Assembly (NCBI GenBank): GCA_009775605.1
Contig: VSPV01000016.1
Location: 1 to 28,316 of the forward strand
Source of the DNA: Paramuribaculum sp.
Lineage (GTDB): Bacteria; Bacteroidota; Bacteroidia; Bacteroidales; Muribaculaceae
DNA: 28,316 nucleotides
Direction of reading: 5' to 3'
The notes under the pieces are model-generated. The model made no database searches. It was not told the origin of the DNA and saw only the letters and a program-made list of their open reading frames with translations. Position 1 is the stretch's first letter. Every line of letters starts with the position of its first letter. Shown one piece after another: positions 1 to 8,293 of this stretch. A program made the position numbers and the translations under genes.

Positions 1-164
1 GCATAAATATTTCGGATATGCATTGAAATATTTTCTTGCGTGGTGCAATAAATCTCCGCTAACTGATTTTGTGTAAGCCATAAATCTTCATCGGCAAAGC
101 GCACGGAAACCCGTGTGATTTCATCGTCGTCCTGATAGAGTATTATTTTGTTTTCTTCGTTCAT
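1..164 (-). CDS. RhuM family protein, N-terminal fragment (runs off left edge)
   Basis: The first 54 codons of a gene read leftward from an ATG at 164-162 and continue past the window edge. The translation begins MNEENKIILYQDDDEI and contains the segment WLTQNQLAEIY followed by TTQENISMHIRNIY. This is the characteristic start of the RhuM ('virulence RhuM family') proteins: a strand-rich N-terminus, then a helix-turn-helix-like region. The molecular function of RhuM proteins is not established. They are common in Bacteroidales accessory regions and are sometimes annotated as DNA-binding. The tRNA-Gly and its terminator lie just upstream of this gene on the same strand. No exact TAnnTTTG element was found in 165-250. 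The family call rests on recognition of the N-terminus alone; whether the full gene is intact cannot be seen. Confidence 0.75.
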   Translation of the reverse strand, partial: MNEENKIILYQDDDEITRVSVRFADEDLWLTQNQLAEIYCTTQENISMHIRNIY

Positions 165-250
165 GTCAAATTTCCGTCCTTAAAGATGATGTTTTTTGAT
201 AAAACTGAGGTTCTTTTGGCGAGATATCAAAATTGAGTGAATTAGAAAGA

Positions 251-290
251 AGCCAAATGGTTAACGGTTGTGGGTGTTAACTATTTGGCT
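251..290 (-). terminator. Rho-independent terminator after tRNA-Gly
   Basis: A near-perfect hairpin with 15-nt arms (AGCCAAATGGTTAAC and GTTAACTATTTGGCT, one mismatch) lies 10 bases beyond the tRNA 3' end. Read on the minus strand it is followed by a T-rich run (TTCTTTCT), as expected of an intrinsic terminator. Its outer arm sequence reappears in the inverted repeat upstream of the ATPase at 18.8 kb. Confidence 0.6.
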
Positions 291-300
291 TTCATGAGGG

Positions 301-373
301 AGCGGCAAACGGGGCTCGAACCCGCGACCCTCAGCTTGGGAAGCTGATGCTCTACCAACTGAGCTACTGCCGC
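301..373 (-). tRNA. tRNA-Gly (anticodon CCC)
   Basis: The reverse complement folds as a 73-nt cloverleaf. The acceptor arm GCGGCAG pairs with TTGCCGC and a T discriminator follows. The D-arm region reads GCTCAGTTGGTAGAGC. The anticodon stem TCAGC/GCTGA encloses the loop TTCCCAA, so the anticodon is CCC, which reads glycine GGG codons. The T arm contains GGTTCGAGCC. The CCA end is not encoded (the template gives CCC after the discriminator) and must be added enzymatically, as is usual in Bacteroidales. Confidence 0.96.
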
Positions 374-421
374 GATTTGTGGGGGCTTCGGCTGATGGTG
401 GGTAGCCGGAAGTCAGCGATG

Positions 422-429
422 CAAAATTA
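422..429 (-). promoter_or_regulatory. Putative -7 element for tRNA-Gly
   Basis: On the minus strand this reads TAATTTTG, an exact match to the Bacteroidota -7 consensus TAnnTTTG, 48 bases upstream of the mature tRNA 5' end. That leaves room for a short processed leader. No clear -33 element was found. Confidence 0.45.
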
Positions 430-440
430 GGCAAAATAAA

Positions 441-479
441 ATATGAGGCAAAATCCTGGGGGGATTTTTTGCCTCATAT
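441..479 (-). terminator. Terminator after the outer-membrane barrel gene
   Basis: The arms ATATGAGGCAAAATCC and GGATTTTTTGCCTCATAT pair with a two-base bulge around a G-rich loop. On the minus strand the hairpin is followed by TTTTATTTTG. It lies 57 bases downstream of the stop codon at 536. Confidence 0.7.
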
Positions 480-535
480 CTGTGTTAAGTCTGAAGATTA
501 AGAGTATGTCTTAATCAGGAAAAATGCATCAGAAA

Positions 536-1147
536 TTAGAAGAGGTAGGCTGCGGTTACAGTCCAGTAGCGGTTGTGGCCTTCGATGTTGGCGGTGGAAG
601 TGGCGCCTGTGGCCTTGAGGGCTTTTGTGAGGCCGAGACCGTAGGATGCTGAAACCTGAAGATGCTTGAGCAACTCAACACCTGCGCCGAAGCTCCAGGC
701 GGTGTCGAAGCGACGGCCTTTGACGTCCTCCATGTAGTTTTTGCTGCCGGTCATCAGTGAGAATACGGGGCCAGTGGTGAGGAACGGACGGGCAATGGCA
801 TTGATCACCGGAATGTTCATTTTCCACTTGAGGTTGATGGGGAGGTCGATATAGTCGCGGCCCACTTTCTCGGTTCCGATGTTTTCCTCGAACCACTGCT
901 GGTTGCGGCGCACATACATAAGCGATGCGTCGAAGCCGATGCCAACTACGGGCATGGTGAATTCAGTGATGATACCGCCAGTGAATCCGGCACGGTTGGA
1001 AGAGTCGAAAATAGAGTTGTTGAAATGCAGGGTGCTGACATTCACACCGGCACGGAGACCAAAGCGGAACTGTGCGTCGGCTTTCATTGAAAGACCTGAA
1101 ATCACGATTGCTGCGATTACAACGAGAAATTTGATTTGCTTTTTCAT
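536..1147 (-). CDS. Outer-membrane beta-barrel protein (PorT/OMP_b-brl type)
   Basis: This 203-aa protein starts with a Lys-rich signal peptide and hydrophobic core, with cleavage likely after the ADA at about residue 25. The rest alternates short amphipathic strands with turns (FRFGLRAGVNVSTLHF, VGIGFDASLMYVRR, FGAGVELLKHLQVSASYG) and ends in the aromatic AYLF expected of a terminal barrel strand. Length and pattern match the small eight-stranded outer-membrane barrel domains common in Bacteroidota, often labelled PorT-like. Substrate or role is unknown. It lies 30 bases downstream of ligA on the same strand with no obvious promoter between, so read-through from ligA is possible. A good terminator follows it. 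Confidence 0.8.
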   Translation of the reverse strand: MKKQIKFLVVIAAIVISGLSMKADAQFRFGLRAGVNVSTLHFNNSIFDSSNRAGFTGGIITEFTMPVVGIGFDASLMYVRRNQQWFEENIGTEKVGRDYIDLPINLKWKMNIPVINAIARPFLTTGPVFSLMTGSKNYMEDVKGRRFDTAWSFGAGVELLKHLQVSASYGLGLTKALKATGATSTANIEGHNRYWTVTAAYLF

Positions 1148-1177
1148 ACTTGTAAGTTATTTGTGATAAAAAAGTTG

Positions 1178-3202
1178 TTATTGATTGTTTTCCGGCTGGT
1201 TGATGAGCCGGAGGAAAGAGTCTTCGTCCATGATGGGCACTCCGAGGCGCGAGGCCTTCTCGAGCTTGGCGGGGCCCATGTTCTCCCCGGCGAGAACAAA
1301 AGAGGTCTTCTTGGAAATCGAGCCGACGTTCTTGCCGCCGTTCAGCTCGATGAGTTCTTTGTAGCGGTCGCGGGAATTGTGGGAGAAAGTGCCGGATATC
1401 ACTATCTGTTTCCCTGCGAGAATTTCGGAGCGGGGAGTTGAAGTGTCCACATCCATTTCCATTTTCAATCCGGCGGCACGCAGACGCTCCACGAGACTTC
1501 GCACTTCGGGACGCGAGAAATAGTCAACAATTCCGGCGGCTATGCGCGGGCCGACGTCCTCTATCGCTGTGAGTTCGGCTTCCGACATCGACATCAGACG
1601 GTCGATGGAGCCTGCGGCGCGCGCGATTTTCTTGGCGCCGGTCTCGCCCACGTTTGGAACGGAGAGAGCGTAGAGCACGCGGTCGAAGGGAACGGAGAGG
1701 GATGCGCGGAGGCCGTCAAGAATCCTTTCGGCGCTCTTCTCGCCGAAGCCCGGGAGGGCGGCAAGCTGGTCATATGTGAGCGAATACAGGTCGGCAGGGT
1801 CCTTGGCGAGTCCGCTGCGATAGAGCAGGGTGGCAGTTTCCTCGCCTATGCCGTCGATGTTCATCATGCGGCGTCCTACAAAGTGCTCTATGCGGCCCTC
1901 GATCTGAGGGGCGCAACCGTAGATGTTGGGGCATACAATTGCTGCCTCGCCCTCTACATGGCGCAGCGGTGTGCCGCACGAGGGGCACACGGTGACGAAT
2001 TCCACGGGCGATGCTGAGGGGTCGCGGTGCTCCAGATCCACATCCACTATCTTGGGGATGATTTCGCCGCCTTTCTCCACATAAAGCCAGTCGTGTTCAT
2101 GTAGGTTGAGCGAGCGTATTATGTCGGCGTTGTGGAGCGAGGCACGTTTCACAACCGTTCCCGAAAGAAGCACCGGATCGAGGTTTGCCACCGGGGTGAT
2201 GATACCGGTGCGGCCCACTTCAAACGAAACGAAGCGGAGAGGTGTCAGAGCGCGCTCGGCCTGGAACTTATAGGCCACGGCCCAGCGGGGACTCTTGGCC
2301 GTGAATCCGAGATTGAGCTGCTGGCGCAGGGAGTTGACTTTGAACACCAGGCCGTCTGTAGCCACGGGGAGTTCCTTGCGGGCGGTGTCCCAATGGGAAA
2401 TGAAGGCGTCAACCTCATCGAGGGAGTGGAGCAGCGTCATGGCGTCGCTTACCTTGAATCCCCACTCGCGGGCTGCCTGCATATTGTCGTAATGGTTGTC
2501 GGCGGGAAGATTGTCCCCCAGGAGATAATAGAAGTAGGCGTCGAGCCCGCGGCGTCCCACTTCGGCAGAATTCTGCATCTTTAGCGTTCCGGAAGCGGCA
2601 TTGCGCGGATTGGCGAAAAGGGGTTCCTCGTTGAACTCCCTTTCGGCGTTCAGTGCGTCGAAAGCTTTCCAGGGGAGCACAATCTCACCGCGTATCTCGA
2701 ATTCGTCGGGCCAGCCTGATCCACGGAGCTCAAGAGGAATGCTGCGGATGGTCTTTACATTGTCGGTGACCACGTCGCCTTTCTCGCCGTCGCCGCGGGT
2801 CACGGCCCTTACAAGGCGGCCGCCCGAATAGTGGAGGGAGATTGACGTGCCGTCAAACTTCATCTCGCCCACGATGTCGAACTTTTCGCCCATGAGCGCC
2901 TCGCGGCAGCGGCGCACGAAATCATTCACTTCGTCGATAGAATACGTGTTGGCCAAAGAAAGCATCAGACGCCGGTGGACAAACTGCTCGAATCCTTTGG
3001 CAGCCAGGTCAGAACCGACGCGGTGCGACGGCGACAGGGGGTCGTCAAGCTCGGGATGCTCGGCCTCGAGGGCTTCGAGGCGTTTCATCATCATGTCATA
3101 ATCATAATCGGAGATAGCCGGGCTGTTGAGCACATAATAGTTGTAATTGTGTTCATTGAGTTCGCGCCGCAGGGCTTCGATTTCTTCTTTGGCTGATTGC
3201 AT
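1178..3202 (-). CDS. ligA: NAD-dependent DNA ligase LigA
   Basis: LigA seals nicks in duplex DNA during replication and repair, using NAD+ as adenylate donor. From the chosen start (MQSAKEEIEALRREL) the protein is 674 aa, the usual family length. All expected parts are visible in order: the Ia domain with YNYYVL and SDYDYD; the adenylation motif KFDG with the catalytic lysine at residue 115; the OB fold; a four-cysteine zinc finger (CPSCG then CPNIYGC); helix-hairpin-helix repeats (LPGFGEKSAERI, IEDVGPRIAAGI); and a C-terminal BRCT domain (GKQIVISGTFS to the end). An in-frame ATG at 3244 would add 14 residues, but it lies upstream of the -7 element at 3231-3238, so 3202 is preferred. Confidence 0.97.
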   Translation of the reverse strand: MQSAKEEIEALRRELNEHNYNYYVLNSPAISDYDYDMMMKRLEALEAEHPELDDPLSPSHRVGSDLAAKGFEQFVHRRLMLSLANTYSIDEVNDFVRRCREALMGEKFDIVGEMKFDGTSISLHYSGGRLVRAVTRGDGEKGDVVTDNVKTIRSIPLELRGSGWPDEFEIRGEIVLPWKAFDALNAEREFNEEPLFANPRNAASGTLKMQNSAEVGRRGLDAYFYYLLGDNLPADNHYDNMQAAREWGFKVSDAMTLLHSLDEVDAFISHWDTARKELPVATDGLVFKVNSLRQQLNLGFTAKSPRWAVAYKFQAERALTPLRFVSFEVGRTGIITPVANLDPVLLSGTVVKRASLHNADIIRSLNLHEHDWLYVEKGGEIIPKIVDVDLEHRDPSASPVEFVTVCPSCGTPLRHVEGEAAIVCPNIYGCAPQIEGRIEHFVGRRMMNIDGIGEETATLLYRSGLAKDPADLYSLTYDQLAALPGFGEKSAERILDGLRASLSVPFDRVLYALSVPNVGETGAKKIARAAGSIDRLMSMSEAELTAIEDVGPRIAAGIVDYFSRPEVRSLVERLRAAGLKMEMDVDTSTPRSEILAGKQIVISGTFSHNSRDRYKELIELNGGKNVGSISKKTSFVLAGENMGPAKLEKASRLGVPIMDEDSFLRLINQPENNQ

Positions 3203-3230
3203 CGTATGTGTAAACGGGTTATGGAGGTGA

Positions 3231-3238
3231 CAAAGATA
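3231..3238 (-). promoter_or_regulatory. Putative -7 element for ligA
   Basis: On the minus strand this reads TATCTTTG, an exact TAnnTTTG match 28 bases upstream of the ligA ATG at 3202. It also argues against the longer in-frame start at 3244. Confidence 0.55.
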
Positions 3239-3344
3239 CTCCATTTAAAGTATGGTAAAGGAGAAGCGATTTTAATTTAACAAAAATTAATAATAAGGAG
3301 CGAAAATAAATTGATGGAAACGTAATTTGTTCGTAACAACTCCG

Positions 3345-3352
3345 TAACTTTG
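3345..3352 (+). promoter_or_regulatory. Putative -7 element for the M28-family lipoprotein gene
   Basis: TAACTTTG matches TAnnTTTG exactly, 22 bases before the ATG at 3375. A TTTG lies at 3326-3329, but its spacing (15 bases) is shorter than usual for a -33 box. Confidence 0.5.
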
Positions 3353-3374
3353 CCAGAACAAACCAATCAAGATT

Positions 3375-4391
3375 ATGTTGAAAACTGTTTCCCTTTTCAT
3401 TGGCATAATACTTTTGAGCTCGTGTGGCTCAGGAAAGGCAGGGAGCGACGGCACGCATGCCGACACTACCATGGCCGTTTCCGAAGTAAAAGCGGGCAGA
3501 GAGATACCCTCGTTCAACGAGGATAGCGCCTATCTGCACATTTCGCGTCAGGTAGGTTTCGGACCCAGAGTCCCCCGTACAAAGGCGCATACCGACTGCG
3601 CCAACTATATAGCGGATGTGCTTCATAGGGCCGGTGCCGACACAATCATCACCCAGAATGCGATGGTAAGCGCTTATACAGGCGATGTTCTTCCTATGAC
3701 CAATATAATGGGCCGTTTCAACAGCGGCGCAAAACGCAAAGTACTCCTTCTTGCCCATTACGACACGCGCCCCTGGGCTGACAATGAGGAGGATCCCGCC
3801 AAGCATAACACACCCATTGACGGTGCAAACGACGGCGCCAGCGGAGTCGGTGTCCTCCTTGAGATAGCCAGGCTTATCGGCACGCAGTCGCCTGATGTAG
3901 GAGTTGATATCCTTCTGGTCGATGCCGAGGATTACGGCAAGACTGAAGGGTGGGGAACAGGAGAGGATACATGGTGTCTGGGAACCCAGTACTGGATTAA
4001 AAACATGCCTTACAAAACCCAGGAAGAGCGTCCGGCCTACGGCATACTGCTCGACATGGTCGGGGGGCGCGGCGCGCGTTTTCACCGCGAATATTTTTCG
4101 CATCGCGAGGCTCCCGATGTGGTTGACCGCGTGTGGAGCGAGGCTTCTGTTTCGCCTTACGCCTCAGTATTCGTCAACGACATCGGCGGCGGTATAACCG
4201 ACGACCATGTATTCATAAACCGTGGCGGCATTCCGTGCATCGACATTATAGAATGCAACAATCCGCAGACGGGGTCGTTCAATCCCACATGGCACCGTCT
4301 GAGCGACAATCTCACCAACATCGACCGCTCCACCCTCAAGGCCGTGGGCCAGGTGGTGACAAACGTCATTTATAAAGAGCGCGGAAAATAA
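3375..4391 (+). CDS. M28-family lipoprotein, glutaminyl-peptide cyclotransferase-like
   Basis: This 338-aa protein has a lipoprotein signal peptide (lipobox LSSC, Cys17), so it is probably membrane-anchored in the cell envelope. The body is an M28 zinc-peptidase fold of the glutaminyl cyclase type. Candidate metal ligands are seen in order: AHYDTRPW (H128, D130), DGANDGASGV (D153), VDAEDYG (E185/D186) and TWHRLSDN (H307). The spacing and the TWHxxxDN ending match glutaminyl cyclases, which convert N-terminal Gln to pyroglutamate. The alternative is a plain aminopeptidase, and sequence alone does not settle which. The gene is transcribed divergently from ligA, with its own -7 element. Its stop codon sits in the base of the hairpin at 4390-4420. 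Confidence 0.85.
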   Translation: MLKTVSLFIGIILLSSCGSGKAGSDGTHADTTMAVSEVKAGREIPSFNEDSAYLHISRQVGFGPRVPRTKAHTDCANYIADVLHRAGADTIITQNAMVSAYTGDVLPMTNIMGRFNSGAKRKVLLLAHYDTRPWADNEEDPAKHNTPIDGANDGASGVGVLLEIARLIGTQSPDVGVDILLVDAEDYGKTEGWGTGEDTWCLGTQYWIKNMPYKTQEERPAYGILLDMVGGRGARFHREYFSHREAPDVVDRVWSEASVSPYASVFVNDIGGGITDDHVFINRGGIPCIDIIECNNPQTGSFNPTWHRLSDNLTNIDRSTLKAVGQVVTNVIYKERGK

Positions 4392-4420
4392 GCCGGTACA
4401 CCGAAAGCGGTGACCGGCTT
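4390..4420 (-). terminator. Hairpin terminator between convergent M28 and GH3 genes
   Basis: AAGCCGGT plus CACCG pairs with CGGTG plus ACCGGCTT around an AAAG loop, with one bulged base. On the minus strand it is followed by ATTTTCC, so it best serves the GH3 gene. On the plus strand it overlaps the M28 stop codon and lacks a good U-run. Confidence 0.55.
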
Positions 4421-4431
4421 AACGTTCAGTA

Positions 4432-4467
4432 TATAAGACTTATAAGATTTATAAGACATATAAGCCT
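4432..4467. repeat. Four tandem copies of a 9-bp unit (TATAAGANT)
   Basis: Four consecutive 9-mers, TATAAGACT, TATAAGATT, TATAAGACA and TATAAGCCT, fill the gap between the hairpin at 4390-4420 and the GH3 stop codon at 4479. The unit is AT-rich and non-coding here. Confidence 0.8.
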
Positions 4468-4478
4468 TTATTTTATAT

Positions 4479-6683
4479 TTAATACACGGTGTAAGGTTCG
4501 CCTTTGATAATGAGGTCGGCAAAGTTTCCTGCAGAGTGGAACGGCTGGCCTCCTCCTATATATATCTGGAGGGTGCCGGGAGCCATCACAAGGTTTCCGC
4601 GGTTGTCAACGAGGCCGAGTTCCTCGGGGGTGAGAGTGAAGGATACCTTGCGGCTTTCACCAGGCTTGAGGCTTACGCGGCGGAAGCCTTTGAGCGAGCG
4701 CACCGGAACGGAAACACGCCCTTCGGGAGAATGGCTCACGTAGAGCTGCACAACTTCGTCGCCCTCGCGCTTGCCTGTGTTTTTTACGGTGACTGAAACC
4801 GTAGCGTCGTGGCCGGTGGTCACGCTGTCGGGGGCGGTGAGCGGGCTATACGAGAAAGTGGTATAGCTCAGGCCGTGGCCGAAAGGATAACGCACATCAC
4901 CCTTGAAATAACGATAGGTGCGTCCCGCCATCGAATAATCTTCGAAATCGGGGAGGTCGCGGTCTGATTTATATGTGGTAAGAGGCATGCGTCCCGACGG
5001 ATTATAGCTTCCGAACAGAATGTCGGTTATCGCGTCGCCGGCAGCCTGGCCTCCATACCATGCCTGAAGAATTGCATCGACATTATCGCTCTCCCATTCG
5101 AAGCTCATCACGGAGCCTGACATGTTGACGAGGATAATCGGACGCCCGGTTTTCTTCAGCTCCTTGAGGAGTTCGGTCTGTGGAGCGGGAAGAGCTATCG
5201 TAGTGCGGTCGCCGCTTGCAAAGCCGCCATATCCTGCGGCTCCCGCATCGCCTGCCTCGCCCTCATAGTCGGCACTGATTCCGCCCACGAAGATTATGAC
5301 ATCGGCATCGGCCGCTTTTCGGGCCACTTCGGCCGGGGAGGGAGCGGCGGGAAGAGGAGCCACGAATCCCACACCGGTGATGGTGTCGATCTGTATGCGG
5401 TTGCCAAACCGTTTTTTCAGGCTTTTATAGGGGGTGATTATTTCGCTGGGCACTCCGAAATAGTTGGCAAGCAGGGTGGATTCGTTGTTGATGTTAGGGC
5501 CTACCAGAGCTATGCGGCGCACCTTTGTGGAGTCAAGCGGCAGAATGTTACCTTCATTTTTAAGAAGTACCATCGACTTGCGGGCCATATTATAAGCGTG
5601 GGCCTTATGTTCAGGGCATTCGATTACCTTGCGGCCAATCGAGGCATAGGGATTGCGGGCCACAGGGTCGAACATACCGAGCCGGAACTGGATTTCAAGC
5701 AGCCTTGCCAGCGATACGTTGATTTCCTTTTCGGTGATTATTCCCTGCTCCACGGCCTGGACCAGGCGGGGATACAGATTGCCGCATTCAAGGTCGGTTC
5801 CGCTGAGCACGGCGTCGGCCACGGCCTCGGTGTCGTTTGAGTGGGTCTTGTGATTTTGGGCGAAATCATTTACGGCCCAGCAGTCGGAGGTGACATAGCC
5901 TTTGAAGTGCCACTGGTTGCGGAGTATGTCCTGCAGCAGCTCGTTGTGTCCGCAGCAGGGCTGTCCGTCGAGGCGGTTGTAGGCGCACATCACGCCGTGA
6001 ACCTTTGCCTTCACCACCAGTTCGCGGAATGCCGGGAGATAGGTGTCCCACAGGTCGTGAGGGAAAACACGGGCGTCGAACACATGGCGGTTGCGTTCGG
6101 GGCCGCTGTGCACGGCGTAGTGTTTGGCGCACGCCACGGCTTTCAGATAGAACGGGTCGGAACCCTCGAGACCGCGCACCATGGCCGCACCCATTTTGGC
6201 CGTGAGGTAGGGGTCTTCACCGTAAGTTTCCTGTCCGCGTCCCCAGCGCGGGTCGCGGAATATGTTGATGTTGGGTGTCCAGTAGGTGAGTCCGCGGTAC
6301 TGCGGGATGCCTTTTCCGGCGGCAAGAGCCTCGTTGAACAGCGCGCGGCCTTCGGTGGAGGCTATGTCGCCCACGCGTTGCAGCCCCTCCGGATCGAATG
6401 TTGCCGCCATGGCAATCGCCTGGGGGAAAACGGTGACCTTCTCGGGCGTGCGCGCCACGCCGTGGAGCGCCTCGTTCCACCAGTTGTAAGCAGGGATGCC
6501 GAGACGGGGAACCGCCGGCGCGTCATGCTTCATAAGATTGACCTTTTCTTCAAGAGTGAGCCGGGAAAGCAGGTCGGTTACACGCTGCTCAACCGGAAGG
6601 TCGGGATTGCGGAACGGTTCCTGTGCGGGAAGCGACAGTGATGCGGAAAGCAGAATTGCCCCCAGAATATATTTCGGATTCAT
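4479..6683 (-). CDS. Secreted GH3 glycoside hydrolase (beta-glucosidase/beta-xylosidase type)
   Basis: This 734-aa protein has a signal peptide (cleavage near SLPAQ, residue 21). The N-terminal GH3 barrel runs to about residue 340 and carries DPRWGRGQETYGEDP, AKHYAVHSGPE (the KH motif) and KGYVTSDCW, where D267 is the expected catalytic nucleophile. The alpha/beta sandwich domain (about 370-560) holds the likely acid/base glutamate in SADYEGEAG (E474 or E476). A fibronectin-III-like domain closes the protein (about 615-720). GH3 enzymes release terminal beta-linked sugars. The SDC nucleophile motif and overall layout resemble Bacteroidales xylosidase/glucosidase members, but the sugar cannot be fixed from sequence. 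It is divergent from the acid phosphatase gene. No SusC/D genes lie beside it. Confidence 0.92.
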   Translation of the reverse strand: MNPKYILGAILLSASLSLPAQEPFRNPDLPVEQRVTDLLSRLTLEEKVNLMKHDAPAVPRLGIPAYNWWNEALHGVARTPEKVTVFPQAIAMAATFDPEGLQRVGDIASTEGRALFNEALAAGKGIPQYRGLTYWTPNINIFRDPRWGRGQETYGEDPYLTAKMGAAMVRGLEGSDPFYLKAVACAKHYAVHSGPERNRHVFDARVFPHDLWDTYLPAFRELVVKAKVHGVMCAYNRLDGQPCCGHNELLQDILRNQWHFKGYVTSDCWAVNDFAQNHKTHSNDTEAVADAVLSGTDLECGNLYPRLVQAVEQGIITEKEINVSLARLLEIQFRLGMFDPVARNPYASIGRKVIECPEHKAHAYNMARKSMVLLKNEGNILPLDSTKVRRIALVGPNINNESTLLANYFGVPSEIITPYKSLKKRFGNRIQIDTITGVGFVAPLPAAPSPAEVARKAADADVIIFVGGISADYEGEAGDAGAAGYGGFASGDRTTIALPAPQTELLKELKKTGRPIILVNMSGSVMSFEWESDNVDAILQAWYGGQAAGDAITDILFGSYNPSGRMPLTTYKSDRDLPDFEDYSMAGRTYRYFKGDVRYPFGHGLSYTTFSYSPLTAPDSVTTGHDATVSVTVKNTGKREGDEVVQLYVSHSPEGRVSVPVRSLKGFRRVSLKPGESRKVSFTLTPEELGLVDNRGNLVMAPGTLQIYIGGGQPFHSAGNFADLIIKGEPYTVY

Positions 6684-6900
6684 TGCAATTTTTTGGTTAA
6701 TTATGAAAAATGCGCTTATTTTACTGCATAGTTAATGATTTATTCCCAAAAATCACTTGCACTTTATTCTTAATAAGTTGTGTAATCCTATTTTGAGTCA
6801 CAAAATATGGATGCATGGAACAAAACGGGCCGCTAATATGTTAAAAAATTACTTAGATTAACAAACTATCATTAAAAACACCTTAAAACAATAAAGCATC
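6684..6900. other. Divergent intergenic region, GH3 / acid phosphatase
   Basis: This AT-rich 217-bp gap must hold the promoters of both divergent genes. No exact TAnnTTTG was found on either strand. The closest is the TATTTTG in CCTATTTTGAG on the plus strand near 6790, one base short. No hairpin or small gene was recognised. Confidence 0.4.
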
Positions 6901-8202
6901 ATGAGAAGAATCTCTACAGTAGCATGCGCTATGTTGCTTGCTGTTCTTTTACCTGAGCTATCATTGGCCCAGAAACAGCGTTCACAGGAATTCAAGGACA
7001 AATATCAACTGAAGGAAGCCGTGGTTCTGAGCCGCCACAATATCCGTTCGCCTCTGAGCGACAGCAAGAGCGACCTTGGCCAGATGACACCTCACCAGTG
7101 GAACAAATGGACCGCTCCCAAGAGCGAGCTTACTTTGCGCGGAGGTGTGCTCGAGACCCAGATGGGACAGTATTTCCGCAAATGGGCCGAGGATGCCGGA
7201 CTGTTCCCGGTAAATCATACTCCGGATGCCGACGACGTAAACGTGATAGCCAATTCAATGCAGCGCTGCATAGCCACAGCCCGGTATTTCACTTCGGGAT
7301 TCATGCCCGTGGGAGGCATTGAGGTCTTTCACCGCTATATGCCCAGCAAAATGGACCCGCTGTTCAATCCGCAGCTTACCAAAGTGACTCCCGAATTCGT
7401 TGCCACGGCCATGGAGCAGATCAAAGCGATGGGAGGCAAAAAAGGAATCAAGGGAATAAATGAGGCCATAGCTCCCGACTATGCCATGATTATCGACGTG
7501 ATGGACGTGGACCAGTCGCCCATGGCCAAGAACAAGAATCCCAAACTTGATGCTCTTGACAACTATGACACGGAATTCCTCTGGGAGGTCTATCAGGAAC
7601 CGAGACTCAAGAGCGGATCGGCCCTGAAGGAACTCAACTCGGCAAGCGACGCGCTTATTCTTCAGTATTATGAGCAGCCCGATACCCTCAAGGCAGCGTT
7701 CGGCCATAAACTCACCCGCAAGGACTGGGAGAAGATAGCCCATGTGAAAGACACCTATCAGGATGTTCTCTTCACCGCTCCTATCGTGGCCGCCAATGTG
7801 GCACACCCGCTTATCCAGTATATGTATGACGAACTTCGTTCTCCGGCCCGTAAATTCACATTCCTCGTGGGCCATGACAGCAATCTTTCTTCCGTGGCCA
7901 CCGCACTTGGCGTGGAGGAATACGAGCTACCCAATGCCATAGAGAAGAAGACTCCCATCGGCTCCAAGATAGTTGTGGAGAAATTTATGGGTAAGGACGG
8001 CAAGGAATATGCCGATATCAACCTCGTTTATCAGAGCGTGGACCAGCTCCGCAATATGGAGTTGCTTGACCTCGACAATCCTCCTATGATTTATCCGCTG
8101 ACCCTTAAAGGTCTTCAGCGTAACGCCGACGGCCTTTATGACATTGCCGACGTGAACGCACGCTTTGAGCAGGCGCTCCGTGACTACGAGAATATCAAAT
8201 AA
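6901..8202 (+). CDS. Histidine acid phosphatase (phytase/glucose-1-phosphatase-like)
   Basis: This 433-aa protein has a signal peptide (cleavage near LSLAQ, residue 24). It shows the two hallmarks of the clade-2 histidine phosphatase superfamily: the phosphohistidine motif RHNIRSP (R45, H46, R49) and the distal proton-donor motif GHDSN (H325, D326). An HD donor points to AppA-phytase or glucose-1-phosphatase relatives rather than the MINPP-type phytases, which have HAE. These enzymes hydrolyse phosphomonoesters such as inositol phosphates or sugar phosphates in the periplasm; the real substrate here is unknown. The gene converges on an OprO/P-type porin and shares a bidirectional terminator with it, which suggests a role in phosphate acquisition. 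Confidence 0.88.
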   Translation: MRRISTVACAMLLAVLLPELSLAQKQRSQEFKDKYQLKEAVVLSRHNIRSPLSDSKSDLGQMTPHQWNKWTAPKSELTLRGGVLETQMGQYFRKWAEDAGLFPVNHTPDADDVNVIANSMQRCIATARYFTSGFMPVGGIEVFHRYMPSKMDPLFNPQLTKVTPEFVATAMEQIKAMGGKKGIKGINEAIAPDYAMIIDVMDVDQSPMAKNKNPKLDALDNYDTEFLWEVYQEPRLKSGSALKELNSASDALILQYYEQPDTLKAAFGHKLTRKDWEKIAHVKDTYQDVLFTAPIVAANVAHPLIQYMYDELRSPARKFTFLVGHDSNLSSVATALGVEEYELPNAIEKKTPIGSKIVVEKFMGKDGKEYADINLVYQSVDQLRNMELLDLDNPPMIYPLTLKGLQRNADGLYDIADVNARFEQALRDYENIK

Positions 8203-8236
8203 GCCGCTCTGCGGAAATTTGCAAAACTGACGAAAA

Positions 8237-8270
8237 AATGGCGGTGAATCCGACTGGACTCACCGCCATT
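8237..8270. terminator. Bidirectional terminator between phosphatase and porin genes
   Basis: AATGGCGGTGA and TCACCGCCATT form an 11-bp stem, extended by TCC/GGA across a one-base internal mismatch, with a GACT loop. On the minus strand it is followed by six T's, a strong terminator for the porin gene at 8294. On the plus strand it is 34 bases past the phosphatase stop. Confidence 0.8.
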
Positions 8271-8293
8271 AATATGTCTGTATGCGCAGAGTA

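Noticed and set aside
3203..3244. Longer ligA start adding 14 residues
   Set aside because: The added codons span the exact -7 box at 3231-3238 and have no resemblance to LigA N-termini.
4390..4420. Hairpin as a strong terminator for the plus-strand M28 gene
   Set aside because: No U-run follows on the plus strand and the stem includes the stop codon; it fits the minus-strand GH3 gene better.
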